This document shows, one piece after another, positions 53,383 to 62,128 of a stretch of DNA of 64,000 nucleotides. The translations under genes and the position numbers were made by a program. This stretch comes from Eubacterium coprostanoligenes (lineage in GTDB: Bacteria; Bacillota; Clostridia; Oscillospirales; Acutalibacteraceae), in assembly GCF_900167205.1 (NCBI RefSeq), contig NZ_FUWW01000004.1:62001-126000 (forward strand). The letters are read 5' to 3'. Every line of letters starts with the position of its first letter. Position 1 is the first letter of the stretch. The notes under the pieces are model-generated. The model was not told where the DNA came from and ran no database searches. It saw only the letters and a list, made by a program, of their open reading frames with translations.

Positions 53383-54261
53383 ATGTATTGTATTAATTGC
53401 GGAACAAAACTTCCTGACGGTGCAAAATTCTGTTTTGAGTGTGGTTCGCCTGTAAATGTTGTGCCTGTTGAAGATGATGAATACAGTATTAAAACATCAA
53501 CTGCAGATGAAATTCAAAATACAGAAACGGAAGATTGGATAACTCATACTTTTGTTAACGACTTATCATCAAAGGGCAAGGGCAATCCTAAAATATACAG
53601 GAGTTTTAGATTTCAAGACCGCAGAAGTAACGACACTTTTTTGTTTGTGACTCCTTTTGATATAAGGCAGTCAATAGATGTGATTTACAGTGCTTTTAAG
53701 AGATGCGGAGATGTAAAAAGCGTAAACCCGGAGCGTGGATATATTAAGGCACAATTAGTTGAATCAAGCCTCGGTAAGATTATTTTCGAAACATATATTA
53801 CACCGATAGAAGACGGAAACGGGTGCAAGGTAAGAATCGTTATACAATCGGTTTGGGGTTCAAGGCAACTTTTGCCTCCTAAAACTTCAGACAATGTATA
53901 TGACAGATTTTTAAGAGAGCTGTTTACAATAGAACCTAATGTTAATTTCGGCGTCAGCTTGGCAAACAAAGCTCCTTATGTTATTGCGGTTAATCAAATC
54001 GGCAGTAATATCGCAATGCAAACCGATTCGATTATCGAGCAAATTCCTAATGTCGGAGGAATGATTATCGGCGACTTTCTCTTTGGCGAAGCCGGTGCCA
54101 TTGTCGGCGGTATGTCGGGAACGAGAAGAAGCACAGGCGTTACAAGAGAGGTTTTCGTCCAAAACAGACTTGCAAGCGTAATATTCAATAACGGTAAAGT
54201 GTACGAGGGCGAAATAAGAGTCGGCACACCTCTTTATAACGAAGTTATGGCAAAAATTTAA
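53383..54261 (+). CDS. Zinc-ribbon protein with glycine-zipper segment, function unknown
   Basis: A 292-residue protein starting at the ATG after GAGGAGAG. Residues 2-24 form a zinc ribbon (YCINCGTKLPDGAKFCFECG). An acidic linker to about residue 60 precedes a mixed alpha/beta domain of about 120 residues (RQSIDVIYSAFKRCGDVK ... FETYITPIEDGNGCKVRI). Near residues 220-250 there is GMIIGDFLFGEAGAIVGGMS, a Gly/Ala-spaced segment like glycine zippers that insert into membranes. A short beta-rich end follows. I do not recognise the family. It stands alone between promoter and terminator. Confidence 0.72.
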   Translation: MYCINCGTKLPDGAKFCFECGSPVNVVPVEDDEYSIKTSTADEIQNTETEDWITHTFVNDLSSKGKGNPKIYRSFRFQDRRSNDTFLFVTPFDIRQSIDVIYSAFKRCGDVKSVNPERGYIKAQLVESSLGKIIFETYITPIEDGNGCKVRIVIQSVWGSRQLLPPKTSDNVYDRFLRELFTIEPNVNFGVSLANKAPYVIAVNQIGSNIAMQTDSIIEQIPNVGGMIIGDFLFGEAGAIVGGMSGTRRSTGVTREVFVQNRLASVIFNNGKVYEGEIRVGTPLYNEVMAKI

Positions 54262-54275
54262 TAATGTAGTATTAT

Positions 54276-54322
54276 CAATATCTAAACTTTGTAAATTTAC
54301 GAATTTTAGATATTGATTTTTA
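54276..54322 (+). terminator. Intrinsic terminator after the zinc-ribbon gene
   Basis: CAATATCTAAA (54276-54286) pairs perfectly with TTTAGATATTG (54305-54315), with an inner GTAAATTTAC palindrome, followed by ATTTTTAT. It overlaps the -35 of the next promoter. Confidence 0.75.
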
Positions 54323-54340
54323 TTTATAATATGGTAAAAT
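54313..54340 (+). promoter_or_regulatory. Probable promoter of the COG2509-type flavoprotein
   Basis: TTGATT at 54313-54318 and TAAAAT at 54335-54340 with a 16-base spacer and an extended TG before the -10. Confidence 0.45.
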
Positions 54341-54451
54341 GTATAAAGGGTATTATGTGATACTGTGTTCAGTTTTGCTGATACAACAAAAATGAGCCAA
54401 CTTCCCCTCATTTCAATGGAAGTGTTATGTTTTTAAATGAGAGGTAAAAAA

Positions 54452-55840
54452 ATGACTAATAAAGATTATGATGTAATTATTATCGGTGCAGGTCCGGGCG
54501 GTATCTTTTCCGCATATGAGCTTATCAACAAGCATAGTGATTTAAAGATTGCCGTGTTTGAAGCAGGCAACGAGCTTGCAAAGAGAAAATGCCCGATTGA
54601 CGGCGACAAGGTTAAGTCTTGTATTCAGTGCAAAACCTGCGCTATTATGAGCGGTTTCGGCGGTGCAGGAGCATTTTCCGACGGTAAGTATAATATAACA
54701 AATGATTTCGGCGGCACACTTTACGAGTATATCGGCAAGAAAAAAGCCATCGAACTTATGAAATATGTTGACAAAATCAATGTTGAACACGGCGGACAAA
54801 ACTGCAAACTTTACACAACCGCAGGTTCGCATTTCAAAAAACTTTGTATCCAAAATCAGCTTAACCTTCTTGATGCTTCCGTTAGACATTTGGGTACGGA
54901 TATTAACTATGTGGTTCTTGAAAATATCTATAATGAACTCAAGGACAAGGTTGAATGGCATTTCAACACTCACATTGATTCTGTTGAAAAACTTTCAGAC
55001 GGCTTTAAGGTTGAATGTAAAAAAGGCGAGTTCACTTGCAAGGATTGTATCATTTCCGTTGGCAGAAGCGGCAGCAAATGGATGGAGGGTATATGCGACC
55101 ATCTCGGTATCGTTACTCATTCAAACCGTGTTGACATCGGTGTTCGTGTTGAACTTCCTGCTGTTGTTTTCTCACACCTTACAGATGAACTTTACGAGAG
55201 TAAAATTGTTTACAGAACAAAGAATTATGAGGATGCTGTTCGTACTTTCTGTATGAATCCAAAGGGCAGTGTCGTAAATGAAAATACAAACGGCATCATT
55301 ACCGTTAACGGTCACAGCTATGAGGACCCTGAAAAGCAAACCGAAAATACAAACTTTGCACTTTTGGTTTCAAAGCATTTTTCAGAGCCGTTCAAGGACA
55401 GTAACGGCTACGGCGAAAGCATTGCACGCCTTTCAAATATGCTCGGCGGCGGTGTAATTGTTCAGCGTTTCGGCGACCTTGTATCAGGAAGAAGAAGCAA
55501 TCCGAAGCGTATTGAAGAGGGTATGGTTGAGCCTACTTTGGCAGCCACTCCGGGCGACCTTTCGCTTGTTCTTCCAAAGAGAATTTTGGACGGCATTATC
55601 GAGATGATTTATGCACTCGACAAGATTGCTCCGGGCACTGCAAATCCGGATACACTTCTTTACGGTGTTGAAGTTAAGTTCTACAATATGGAGGTTGAAC
55701 TCGACGAAAATCTCGAAACCGTGCACAAGGGTCTTTATGTTATCGGTGACGGTTCAGGTGTTACTCATTCACTTTCACACGCTTCCGCAAGCGGTGTTTA
55801 TGTGGCTCAAAGAATTATTGACGAAATAAATAATAAATAA
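54452..55840 (+). CDS. FAD-dependent dehydrogenase (COG2509-like)
   Basis: A 462-residue flavoprotein with an N-terminal Rossmann motif VIIIGAGPGGIFSAYELI and a C-terminal FAD signature VIGDGSGVTHSLSHASASG. The middle has CPIDGDKVKSCIQCKTC and SGFGGAGAFSDGK, typical of the uncharacterised dehydrogenases COG2509. Their substrate is unknown. The start at 54452 fits GAGAGGT seven bases upstream; the ATG at 54437 includes that site within codons. It precedes the PqqD-like and nucleotidyltransferase genes with a gap of 23 bases, so the three may be one transcript. Confidence 0.85.
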   Translation: MTNKDYDVIIIGAGPGGIFSAYELINKHSDLKIAVFEAGNELAKRKCPIDGDKVKSCIQCKTCAIMSGFGGAGAFSDGKYNITNDFGGTLYEYIGKKKAIELMKYVDKINVEHGGQNCKLYTTAGSHFKKLCIQNQLNLLDASVRHLGTDINYVVLENIYNELKDKVEWHFNTHIDSVEKLSDGFKVECKKGEFTCKDCIISVGRSGSKWMEGICDHLGIVTHSNRVDIGVRVELPAVVFSHLTDELYESKIVYRTKNYEDAVRTFCMNPKGSVVNENTNGIITVNGHSYEDPEKQTENTNFALLVSKHFSEPFKDSNGYGESIARLSNMLGGGVIVQRFGDLVSGRRSNPKRIEEGMVEPTLAATPGDLSLVLPKRILDGIIEMIYALDKIAPGTANPDTLLYGVEVKFYNMEVELDENLETVHKGLYVIGDGSGVTHSLSHASASGVYVAQRIIDEINNK

Positions 55841-55863
55841 ATTTTATATAAGGGGTAATTATA

Positions 55864-56130
55864 ATGAAATTAAAAAAGGGTATTGTATTAGGTAATATTG
55901 ACGGTCAGGATTTTGCCATCGCAACAGGCAAACTTTCAAACGAACTTTCAGGTATTATCAACAATAATGAAACCGCAAACTACATCTTCACTCTTCTTCA
56001 AAAAGAGCAAACTGTTGACAGCATTGTTTCTGCAATGTCTGCAAGATATGATGCTCCAAAAGAAGAAATCGAAAAGGATGTAGCAGATTTTATTGAAACT
56101 CTCGATGGCTTCGGAGTTTTGGAGAAGTAA
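55864..56130 (+). CDS. PqqD-like small protein (RiPP-recognition-element fold)
   Basis: An 88-residue protein with the PqqD plan: an N-terminal beta hairpin (GIVLGNIDGQDFAIATG), an N-E-T-A helix start (SGIINNNETANYIFTLLQKE) and C-terminal helices (EIEKDVADFIETLDGFGVLE). PqqD-like domains bind leader peptides for modification enzymes, but many lone copies lie outside peptide clusters. AAGGGGTAAT precedes the ATG. It is separated by two bases from the nucleotidyltransferase gene, hence translationally linked with it. Confidence 0.8.
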   Translation: MKLKKGIVLGNIDGQDFAIATGKLSNELSGIINNNETANYIFTLLQKEQTVDSIVSAMSARYDAPKEEIEKDVADFIETLDGFGVLEK

Positions 56131-56132
56131 GA

Positions 56133-57263
56133 ATGAAATATGCAAAGGAAGATGTTTTTTCTTTAGTTTATCTTCTAACTTGTGCAATCAAAGGTGAAGA
56201 ACCTGACTATTCAAGAAATATCAATTATCCTGCCATTCTTGAATTGGCAAGGGAACATCAAGTATATAACATTATTATATCAATCGTTCAAAATGCACCG
56301 GATATTTCATCGGAGTATAAAAAGTTATTTAAGGATTATAATTTGTCCGAAATAACAAAAATGATTGTTGTTAATAATGAACGAGAAAATGTTTTTGAGT
56401 TTCTTGAAGAAAATTCCATAAAGCATATGCCTCTTAAGGGTCTTATAATTCGTGATTATTATCCAAATCAATCTATGAGGCAAATGAGTGATAATGATAT
56501 TTTGTTTGATATATCTTATCGTGATGAAGTTGCGCACTTTATGAAGAAAAATGGATATAAAGCTGTTGCAACAGGCGAAAACTCTGATGATTACAAAAAA
56601 CCGCCTTATTGTATGTTTGAATTTCATAAGGATTTGTTTTTTAAAGAAAACGATTTTTGCCCCGTATTTGATAATTTGTGGGATAATGCAGTGCAAGACA
56701 GTGAGCATCCGTATTTGTATCATATGGGCATAAATGATGTTTATATTTATTCCGTGTGCCATATGTATAAGCATTTTTCCACAGGGGGCTGTGGAATTAG
56801 ATTCTTGATTGATCACTATTTGTTTTTAAAAAAGGAATATGATAATCTTGATTGGAATATTATCAATGCTTTCCTCGAAAAATATAATATTTTGGAATTT
56901 GAAAAAATAACAAGATCAATAGCTTTTAAATTGTTTGACGGCGATGAACTTGACAATCAAGAACTTGAAATGTTTGAGGCTATTATAAATTCCGGAATAT
57001 TTGGAAATGAATCTGTCAGATTAGTAAACGAAATCAGTAATATGGATGTGTCTTCTGTTGAAGAAGCAAAACGAATTATTATGTGGCGCAGACTTTTTCC
57101 TCCAAAGAAAAAGATGATTGCCGATTACAGAATTTTGGAAAAACATCCGTATTTGTTAGTGGGTACTTATATTTACCGTTTGTTTAAGGCTTTGTTTAAT
57201 GGAAAAAGAACTTTGAACGAAGTTAAAACAATAAAAAATATTGAGATAGACGAAAAAAATTAA
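56133..57263 (+). CDS. Uncharacterised nucleotidyltransferase-fold protein (PF14907-like)
   Basis: A 376-residue protein. The signature lies near residues 98-125: HMPLKGLIIRDYYPNQSMRQ followed by MSDNDILFD, corresponding to the GK...YP....R-x-x-x-D-x-D motif of these nucleotidyltransferase-like proteins. The rest is helical with SVCHMYKHFSTGGCGIRFLIDHYLF. Members often sit next to PqqD-like proteins and in some lasso-peptide or surface-polymer loci, but their reaction is not established. Codon use is more AT-rich than in flanking genes (frequent AAT, TAT, ATA). It ends 15 bases before lepA. Confidence 0.78.
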   Translation: MKYAKEDVFSLVYLLTCAIKGEEPDYSRNINYPAILELAREHQVYNIIISIVQNAPDISSEYKKLFKDYNLSEITKMIVVNNERENVFEFLEENSIKHMPLKGLIIRDYYPNQSMRQMSDNDILFDISYRDEVAHFMKKNGYKAVATGENSDDYKKPPYCMFEFHKDLFFKENDFCPVFDNLWDNAVQDSEHPYLYHMGINDVYIYSVCHMYKHFSTGGCGIRFLIDHYLFLKKEYDNLDWNIINAFLEKYNILEFEKITRSIAFKLFDGDELDNQELEMFEAIINSGIFGNESVRLVNEISNMDVSSVEEAKRIIMWRRLFPPKKKMIADYRILEKHPYLLVGTYIYRLFKALFNGKRTLNEVKTIKNIEIDEKN

Positions 57264-57278
57264 CGGAGGACAACTTTT

Positions 57279-59099
57279 TTGTCGGTTAATAAAAACAACA
57301 TTAGAAACTTTTCAATTATAGCCCATATCGACCACGGCAAGTCAACTCTTGCAGACAGATTGCTTGAACTTACAAGTTCCGTTCAAAAGCGTGATATGCA
57401 AGAGCAGATTTTGGACGATATGGACCTTGAGCGTGAGCGTGGTATCACAATCAAAGCCCACGCAGTAAAACTGAATTATACTGCCAAAGACGGTCAGGAA
57501 TATATCTTTAATCTTATAGACACTCCCGGCCATGTCGATTTTAACTATGAGGTTTCCCGTTCGCTTGCGGCTTGTGAGGGCGCTATTCTCATCGTTGACG
57601 CTTCGCAGGGCGTAGAGGCACAGACCCTTGCAAATACCTATTTGGCTCTTGACCACGATTTGGATATTTTGCCTGTAATCAACAAGATTGACCTACCGGC
57701 TGCAGACCCCGAAAGAGTGGCACAAGAGGTTGAAGAAATTGTTGGTATTCCTTGTATGGATGCTCCTCGCATCTCTGCCAAAACAGGTGAAAATGTTGAG
57801 GAAGTCCTTGAATATATCGTAAAAGAGATTGCTCCGCCGCAGGGGGATGATAATAAGCCTCTTAAGGCTCTTATTTTCGACTCGGTTTATGATAGCTATC
57901 GTGGTGTAATCGTTTATGTAAGAATCAAAGAGGGCAAAATCAAAGCCGGCGACACAATGCGTATTATGTCAACCGGTGCAGAATTTACCGTTGTTGAGGT
58001 TGGCTATATGCGTGCAACCTCTATGGAAAAGGCAAATGAACTCACAGCAGGCGAGGTTGGATATATCACTGCTTCAATCAAAACTGTCGGTGATGCTCAT
58101 GTCGGTGACACAGTCACAACTGCCGATAACCCTGCCGAGGAGGCTTTGCCGGGCTATCGTCATGTGAACCCAATGGTGTATTGCGGTCTTTATCCTGCCG
58201 ACGGTGCCGATTATGAGGCACTTCGTGACGCACTTGAAAAATTGCAACTCAATGACGCATCTCTTTCATACGAACCTGAAACTTCGGGTGCTCTCGGCTT
58301 TGGTTTTAGATGCGGTTTCTTGGGACTTTTGCATCTCGAAATCATCCAGGAACGCCTTGATCGAGAATATAATCTTGACCTTATTGCAACTGTTCCTTCG
58401 GTTGTATATAAGATTTATCTTACCGACGGCACGATGGTTGAGATTGATAATCCAACAAATTATCCCGACCCTGCATATATTGATTACTGCGAAGAACCGT
58501 TTGCAGATGCACATATTTATGTTCCGAGCGAGTTTGTCGGCACTGTTATGGATATGTGTCAGGATAAGCGTGGAATATTCAAGAATATGAACTATATCAC
58601 TCCCGACAGAGTTGATATTCACTATGAACTTCCGCTTAATGAAATTATTTACGATTTCTTCGATGCACTCAAATCAAGAACAAGAGGCTATGCTTCTTTC
58701 GATTATGAAATGAAAGATTACAGAAAATCTGATCTTGTTAAGGTTGATGTAATGCTCAACGGTGATATTATTGACGCACTTTCATTCATCATTCATCGAG
58801 AAAAAGCATATTCCCGTGCAAGAAGAATTGCAGAACAACTCAAAAAATATATTCCTCGTCATTTGTTTGAAGTTCCTATTCAGGTTGCAATCGGCGGTAA
58901 GGTTATCGCAAGAGAAACTGTTAAGGCACTCCGCAAGGATGTACTTGCAAAGTGCTACGGCGGTGATGTAACCCGTAAAAAGAAACTCCTTGAAAAGCAA
59001 AAAGAGGGTAAAAAGCGTATGCGCCAGTTCGGATCTGTTGAAGTTCCGCAAGAAGCCTTTATGGCAGTGCTCCGCTTGTCCTCCGATGATGACGATTAA
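57279..59099 (+). CDS. lepA: Elongation factor 4 (LepA)
   Basis: A 606-residue translational GTPase that acts on ribosomes under stress or during initiation. G1 is [10 protein letters not shown]2 [10 protein letters not shown]3 DTPGHVDF and G4 NKIDLP. Domains II, III ([16 protein letters not shown]) and the LepA-specific C-terminal domain ([20 protein letters not shown]) are complete. The best start is TTG at 57279, eight bases after GGAGGA (57265-57270); no ATG is near it. It follows the nucleotidyltransferase gene by 15 bases, probably by chance of local arrangement. Confidence 0.96.
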   Translation: MSVNKNNIRNFSIIAHIDHGKSTLADRLLELTSSVQKRDMQEQILDDMDLERERGITIKAHAVKLNYTAKDGQEYIFNLIDTPGHVDFNYEVSRSLAACEGAILIVDASQGVEAQTLANTYLALDHDLDILPVINKIDLPAADPERVAQEVEEIVGIPCMDAPRISAKTGENVEEVLEYIVKEIAPPQGDDNKPLKALIFDSVYDSYRGVIVYVRIKEGKIKAGDTMRIMSTGAEFTVVEVGYMRATSMEKANELTAGEVGYITASIKTVGDAHVGDTVTTADNPAEEALPGYRHVNPMVYCGLYPADGADYEALRDALEKLQLNDASLSYEPETSGALGFGFRCGFLGLLHLEIIQERLDREYNLDLIATVPSVVYKIYLTDGTMVEIDNPTNYPDPAYIDYCEEPFADAHIYVPSEFVGTVMDMCQDKRGIFKNMNYITPDRVDIHYELPLNEIIYDFFDALKSRTRGYASFDYEMKDYRKSDLVKVDVMLNGDIIDALSFIIHREKAYSRARRIAEQLKKYIPRHLFEVPIQVAIGGKVIARETVKALRKDVLAKCYGGDVTRKKKLLEKQKEGKKRMRQFGSVEVPQEAFMAVLRLSSDDDD

Positions 59100-59117
59100 A
59101 ATATGATATAAATAATT

Positions 59118-59154
59118 AATCCCTAAAGCGTTGTTGCTTTAGGGATTGTTTTTT
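59118..59154. terminator. Bidirectional terminator between lepA and the SCIFF maturase
   Basis: AATCCCTAAAGC (59118-59129) pairs perfectly with GCTTTAGGGATT (59136-59147), then GTTTTTT. Convergent genes end on both sides. Confidence 0.88.
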
Positions 59155-60547
59155 AGTATTCAACTTTTAAGTTTTCTTCGGCTTCTGCCACTTTTAGCAT
59201 AATCGCACATTCAATTCTCTTTCTGTGGAGTTCACAGCCGAATTCGTAAACGCCGTTTACACTGCCTGTGGTGTGGTATGCGTTTGCGGCACATCCGCCC
59301 GAGCAGTACAGCTTTGCAAAACAGTCCTTACACTCTTTGTGAGAATAGACATTACATTCTTGGAATTGCTCAAGCACATTCGGATTTGTAACTCCGTCAT
59401 AAATGTTGCCGAGCTTGAACTTGTCATCACCGACAAATTGGTGGCAAGGGAAGAGGTCACCGCTTGGAGTAACCGCCATATATTCCGTACCCACTCCGCA
59501 ACCGCTTACTCTCTTGACGATGCAAGGTCCGTGGTCGAGGTCAATCATGTAATGATAAAATGTAAAGCCGTTTCCGCTTCTGTATCGTTTGAGCATTTCG
59601 TTTGCAAGAATTTGGTATTGTTCTTTGAGAATAGGCAAGTCGCTTTCCCTGAGTGCCCACGGCTCTTTAGGGTCGCACACAACAGGCTCAACCGATAATT
59701 CCTTAAAACCGAGGTCTGCCATATGCAGCAAATCGTTTGAAAAGTCGGTATTGAAGTGAGTGTATGTGCCTCTCATATAATAGTTCTTTTGCTTTCTGCT
59801 GTCGGCAAATTTTTTGAACTTGTCAATGATTAAATCATAACTGCCTTTGCCGTTTGGAGTTTTGCGGAGGTTGTCGTGAACATTCTTTCTACCGTCAAGC
59901 GAAAGCACAACATTGCTCATTTCCTTGTTGCAAAAGTCGATTACTTCATCGTCAACAAGCACACCGTTTGTTGTAAGAGTAAAGCGGAAATTTTTGTCAA
60001 ATTTCTTTTCCTGCTCTCTGCCGTATTTGACAAGCTCTTTGCACACATCCCAGTTGAGAAGCGGTTCTCCGCCGAAAAAGTCAACTTCAAGATTCTTTCT
60101 TGTTCCACTTTGCTCAATCAAAAAGTCGAGTGCTCTTTTGCCGACTTCAAGACTCATCAAGCCTTTGTCAGCACCGCCGTATTCGCCTTTGCCTGCAAAA
60201 CAGTATTCGCAGTTGAGGTTGCATCCGTGTGCAACATGAAGGCAAATGGCTTTGATTACACCTTGACGCTTTTTGAATTCCTTTGCGGTTGCTTCAAAAG
60301 TGTCCTCTGCAAAAAGTCTGCCGTCTGCAATAAGGCTCTCAATATCCTCAAAACATTCCTCAATATCCTCGTCGGTTACATCTGCTCTGTCGGAATATTT
60401 GTCAAGAATATATGCCTTGATTTCGTCTTTTGTATTTTCTTTGTATCGGGTGATAATATCATATGCAACCTCGTCAACGCTGTGAACACATCCGCTGTTT
60501 TGGTCAAGAATGATATTGTATCCGTTCATTTTGTATGCGTGTATCAT
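59153..60547 (-). CDS. SCIFF-peptide radical SAM maturase (CteB-like)
   Basis: A 464-residue radical SAM-SPASM enzyme that makes thioether cross-links in a SCIFF-type peptide (ranthipeptide). The N-terminal 90 residues form the RRE-like leader-binding region. The SAM cluster is C-x3-C-x2-C in HVAHGCNLNCEYCFAGKG near residue 110. The SPASM region holds two auxiliary clusters: SGCGVG, FPCHQF and CKDCFAKLYCSGGCAANAYH, with a final Cys in FGCELHRKR. Start ATG by homology of MIHAYKMNGYNIILDQNSG. The precursor gene lies 77 bases upstream on the same strand, separated by a terminator hairpin. Confidence 0.93.
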   Translation of the reverse strand: MIHAYKMNGYNIILDQNSGCVHSVDEVAYDIITRYKENTKDEIKAYILDKYSDRADVTDEDIEECFEDIESLIADGRLFAEDTFEATAKEFKKRQGVIKAICLHVAHGCNLNCEYCFAGKGEYGGADKGLMSLEVGKRALDFLIEQSGTRKNLEVDFFGGEPLLNWDVCKELVKYGREQEKKFDKNFRFTLTTNGVLVDDEVIDFCNKEMSNVVLSLDGRKNVHDNLRKTPNGKGSYDLIIDKFKKFADSRKQKNYYMRGTYTHFNTDFSNDLLHMADLGFKELSVEPVVCDPKEPWALRESDLPILKEQYQILANEMLKRYRSGNGFTFYHYMIDLDHGPCIVKRVSGCGVGTEYMAVTPSGDLFPCHQFVGDDKFKLGNIYDGVTNPNVLEQFQECNVYSHKECKDCFAKLYCSGGCAANAYHTTGSVNGVYEFGCELHRKRIECAIMLKVAEAEENLKVEY

Positions 60548-60581
60548 AATCTTTTCCTATCAAAATTGTACTTATAACATA

Positions 60582-60611
60582 GAAAAACGGTAGCCTAAAA
60601 TCAGCTACCGT
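60582..60611 (-). terminator. Intrinsic terminator between SCIFF and its maturase
   Basis: On the minus strand ACGGTAGC (60611-60604) pairs with GCTACCGT (60594-60587), followed by TTTTTC. It would terminate most transcripts after the precursor and let some reach the maturase. Confidence 0.75.
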
Positions 60612-60624
60612 AAGTCCGTTGTAA

Positions 60625-60771
60625 TTACTTCTTAAGTTGCTCGCACTGTTGGTTTGCTACTGAGCAAGAAGTTTTTGATGCTGATTGGCAAGATGTCTGG
60701 CATTCACCGCAGCCGCCCTTCTTAGCTGATTCGCAAAGATTTCTTGAGCTTAAAGTATTAATTCTCTTCAT
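60625..60771 (-). CDS. SCIFF-type (ranthipeptide) precursor with altered cross-link residues
   Basis: A 48-residue peptide with six Cys at 13, 21, 24, 28, 36 and 43. Its first 20 residues, MKRINTLSSRNLCESAKKGG, contain the leader; the core continues CGECQTSCQSASKTSCSVAN and QQCEQLKK. This matches the SCIFF (six Cys in forty-five) family. From memory the family consensus has Cys at 32 and Thr at 37 (QSACKTSCTV), the pair joined in CteA of Clostridium thermocellum; here both are Ser, and Cys13 is additional. GAGGTG lies five bases before the ATG. It has a consensus promoter, and the maturase follows. Confidence 0.92.
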   Translation of the reverse strand: MKRINTLSSRNLCESAKKGGCGECQTSCQSASKTSCSVANQQCEQLKK

Positions 60772-60803
60772 AAGAACACCTCATAAAAATTTATTACAGG
60801 CTT

Positions 60804-60832
60804 ATTATAGATTATAAACCCGCTTTTGTCAA
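60804..60832 (-). promoter_or_regulatory. Consensus promoter of the SCIFF precursor
   Basis: On the minus strand TTGACA (60832-60827) and TATAAT (60809-60804) are separated by exactly 17 bases. The -35 lies inside the 3' end of the upstream decarboxylase gene. Confidence 0.75.
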
Positions 60833-62128
60833 TATTTTATTGGGAAGTTGACCGCTGTCGGATATAATATTCACTCCGTCAGCCATTGCATTTTTGATGT
60901 AATCAACCGCTTCTGCCGTGATAATTTCGTTTGGAGCAATTATCGGAATGTCGGGCGGATAGGCATAAACAAATTCGTTTGATACCTTTCCGACACATTC
61001 GTTTGTGTCCGTCAAAATTCCGTTGTCTGCAATAGAAACAACGATTTCGTTCCTGTCAACAGGTGGCTTTCTAATCGGCTTTGCAGGTGAGTATTCAAGT
61101 TTGGCATCGGTTTCAAGAACAGCCATTTTGAGCAGAGCCAATCCCTCGTCTGTGTCGCCGATGGTTGCCATAAGCAAAATGTAATTTTGCGATACCGCTT
61201 CGGGTTCGATTTTGTATTTGTTTCTGAAAATATCTGCAAGTTCGCTTCCTGTGATATTTGTGCTTGCACAGGACAAAACTATTTTTGAAATGTCGTCATT
61301 GTATTGAATTTTTAAATTGTCTGTTTCAACAAGCCTTAAATCACAAAGTTTTTCGTAAAATTTGCCAAATTCGTTTCGGCAATTCAGCACATAATCACAG
61401 CAGATGTCAATGCTGTTCATCAGCACATAGCTTGGCGAGGTCGTTTGAAAAATATCCATATATCGCTTGACTTTGTCGACGTATTTCTCGTTAAAAACAT
61501 TCACAACCGATGTTTGAGTGAGTGACGGCAAAGTTTTGTGAAGTGAAGATATAACAATATCGCCGCTCGGATATTTGGGAAAGTATGGCATACCAAAATG
61601 CGCACCGTGTGCCGCATCAATTATCAGCGGTATATCGCATTTGATGTCGGACACAAACCCCTCATATGTAGGTGATGTTATGATAAACGCTTTTGCCTCC
61701 GGATTGCGGCTTATCGCACTGTTTACGGCGTCTTGTTTAAGGTTTGTGTAGTAACCGTTTGTAAGGTCGTATTGAGGTTCTATAAATATGATTTTCAGTT
61801 TCAACAGCATACAGGCATTGTACACGCTTTTGTGGCAGTTGCGTGCAACAATCACGGTGCCACCCTCGTTGCACACAGCAAAAATTGCGGCAAGTATACC
61901 ACCGCTCGAACCGTTAACACTTATGAATGAACGCTCGCTTTTGTATATGCTTTTGAGTTTGTCCTCGGTGTTTTTTATCACTCCGCTTGGGGAATGTAAA
62001 TTGTCAAAGTCGTCAATTTCGGTTATGTCTATCTCACTACCCAAAATGCCGAATTTGTCGTTTCGTTTGTGCCCCGGCATATGAAACGGATATGTGTCAA
62101 TGTCTTTTAATTTATCGTGTAAGTTCAA
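60812..62128 (-). CDS. Orn/Lys/Arg decarboxylase-family PLP enzyme
   Basis: A 438-residue fold-type I PLP protein. The N terminus has FHMPGHKRN and DITEIDDFDNLHSPSG; the cofactor lysine is in SSLHKTLPSLTQT near residue 214, preceded by IIDAAHGAHFG (Asp for the pyridine ring). The C-terminal domain ends in YPPDIPIIAPNE, typical of arginine/lysine/ornithine decarboxylases of the short YaaO/SpeA-like type. It may make polyamine precursors; the exact amino acid is not predictable. It is cotranscribed with, and overlaps by 17 bases, the membrane protein upstream. Confidence 0.88.
   Translation of the reverse strand: MNLHDKLKDIDTYPFHMPGHKRNDKFGILGSEIDITEIDDFDNLHSPSGVIKNTEDKLKSIYKSERSFISVNGSSGGILAAIFAVCNEGGTVIVARNCHKSVYNACMLLKLKIIFIEPQYDLTNGYYTNLKQDAVNSAISRNPEAKAFIITSPTYEGFVSDIKCDIPLIIDAAHGAHFGMPYFPKYPSGDIVISSLHKTLPSLTQTSVVNVFNEKYVDKVKRYMDIFQTTSPSYVLMNSIDICCDYVLNCRNEFGKFYEKLCDLRLVETDNLKIQYNDDISKIVLSCASTNITGSELADIFRNKYKIEPEAVSQNYILLMATIGDTDEGLALLKMAVLETDAKLEYSPAKPIRKPPVDRNEIVVSIADNGILTDTNECVGKVSNEFVYAYPPDIPIIAPNEIITAEAVDYIKNAMADGVNIISDSGQLPNKILTKAGL

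Noticed and set aside
54392-54436. 14-codon frame just before the flavoprotein gene as a leader peptide
   Set aside because: No repeated regulatory codons or alternative hairpins are visible, and no ribosome site precedes it.
59876-60577. 233-codon frame opposite the SCIFF maturase
   Set aside because: Antisense to the radical SAM enzyme, with no start signal and low-complexity Phe/Cys/Val content.
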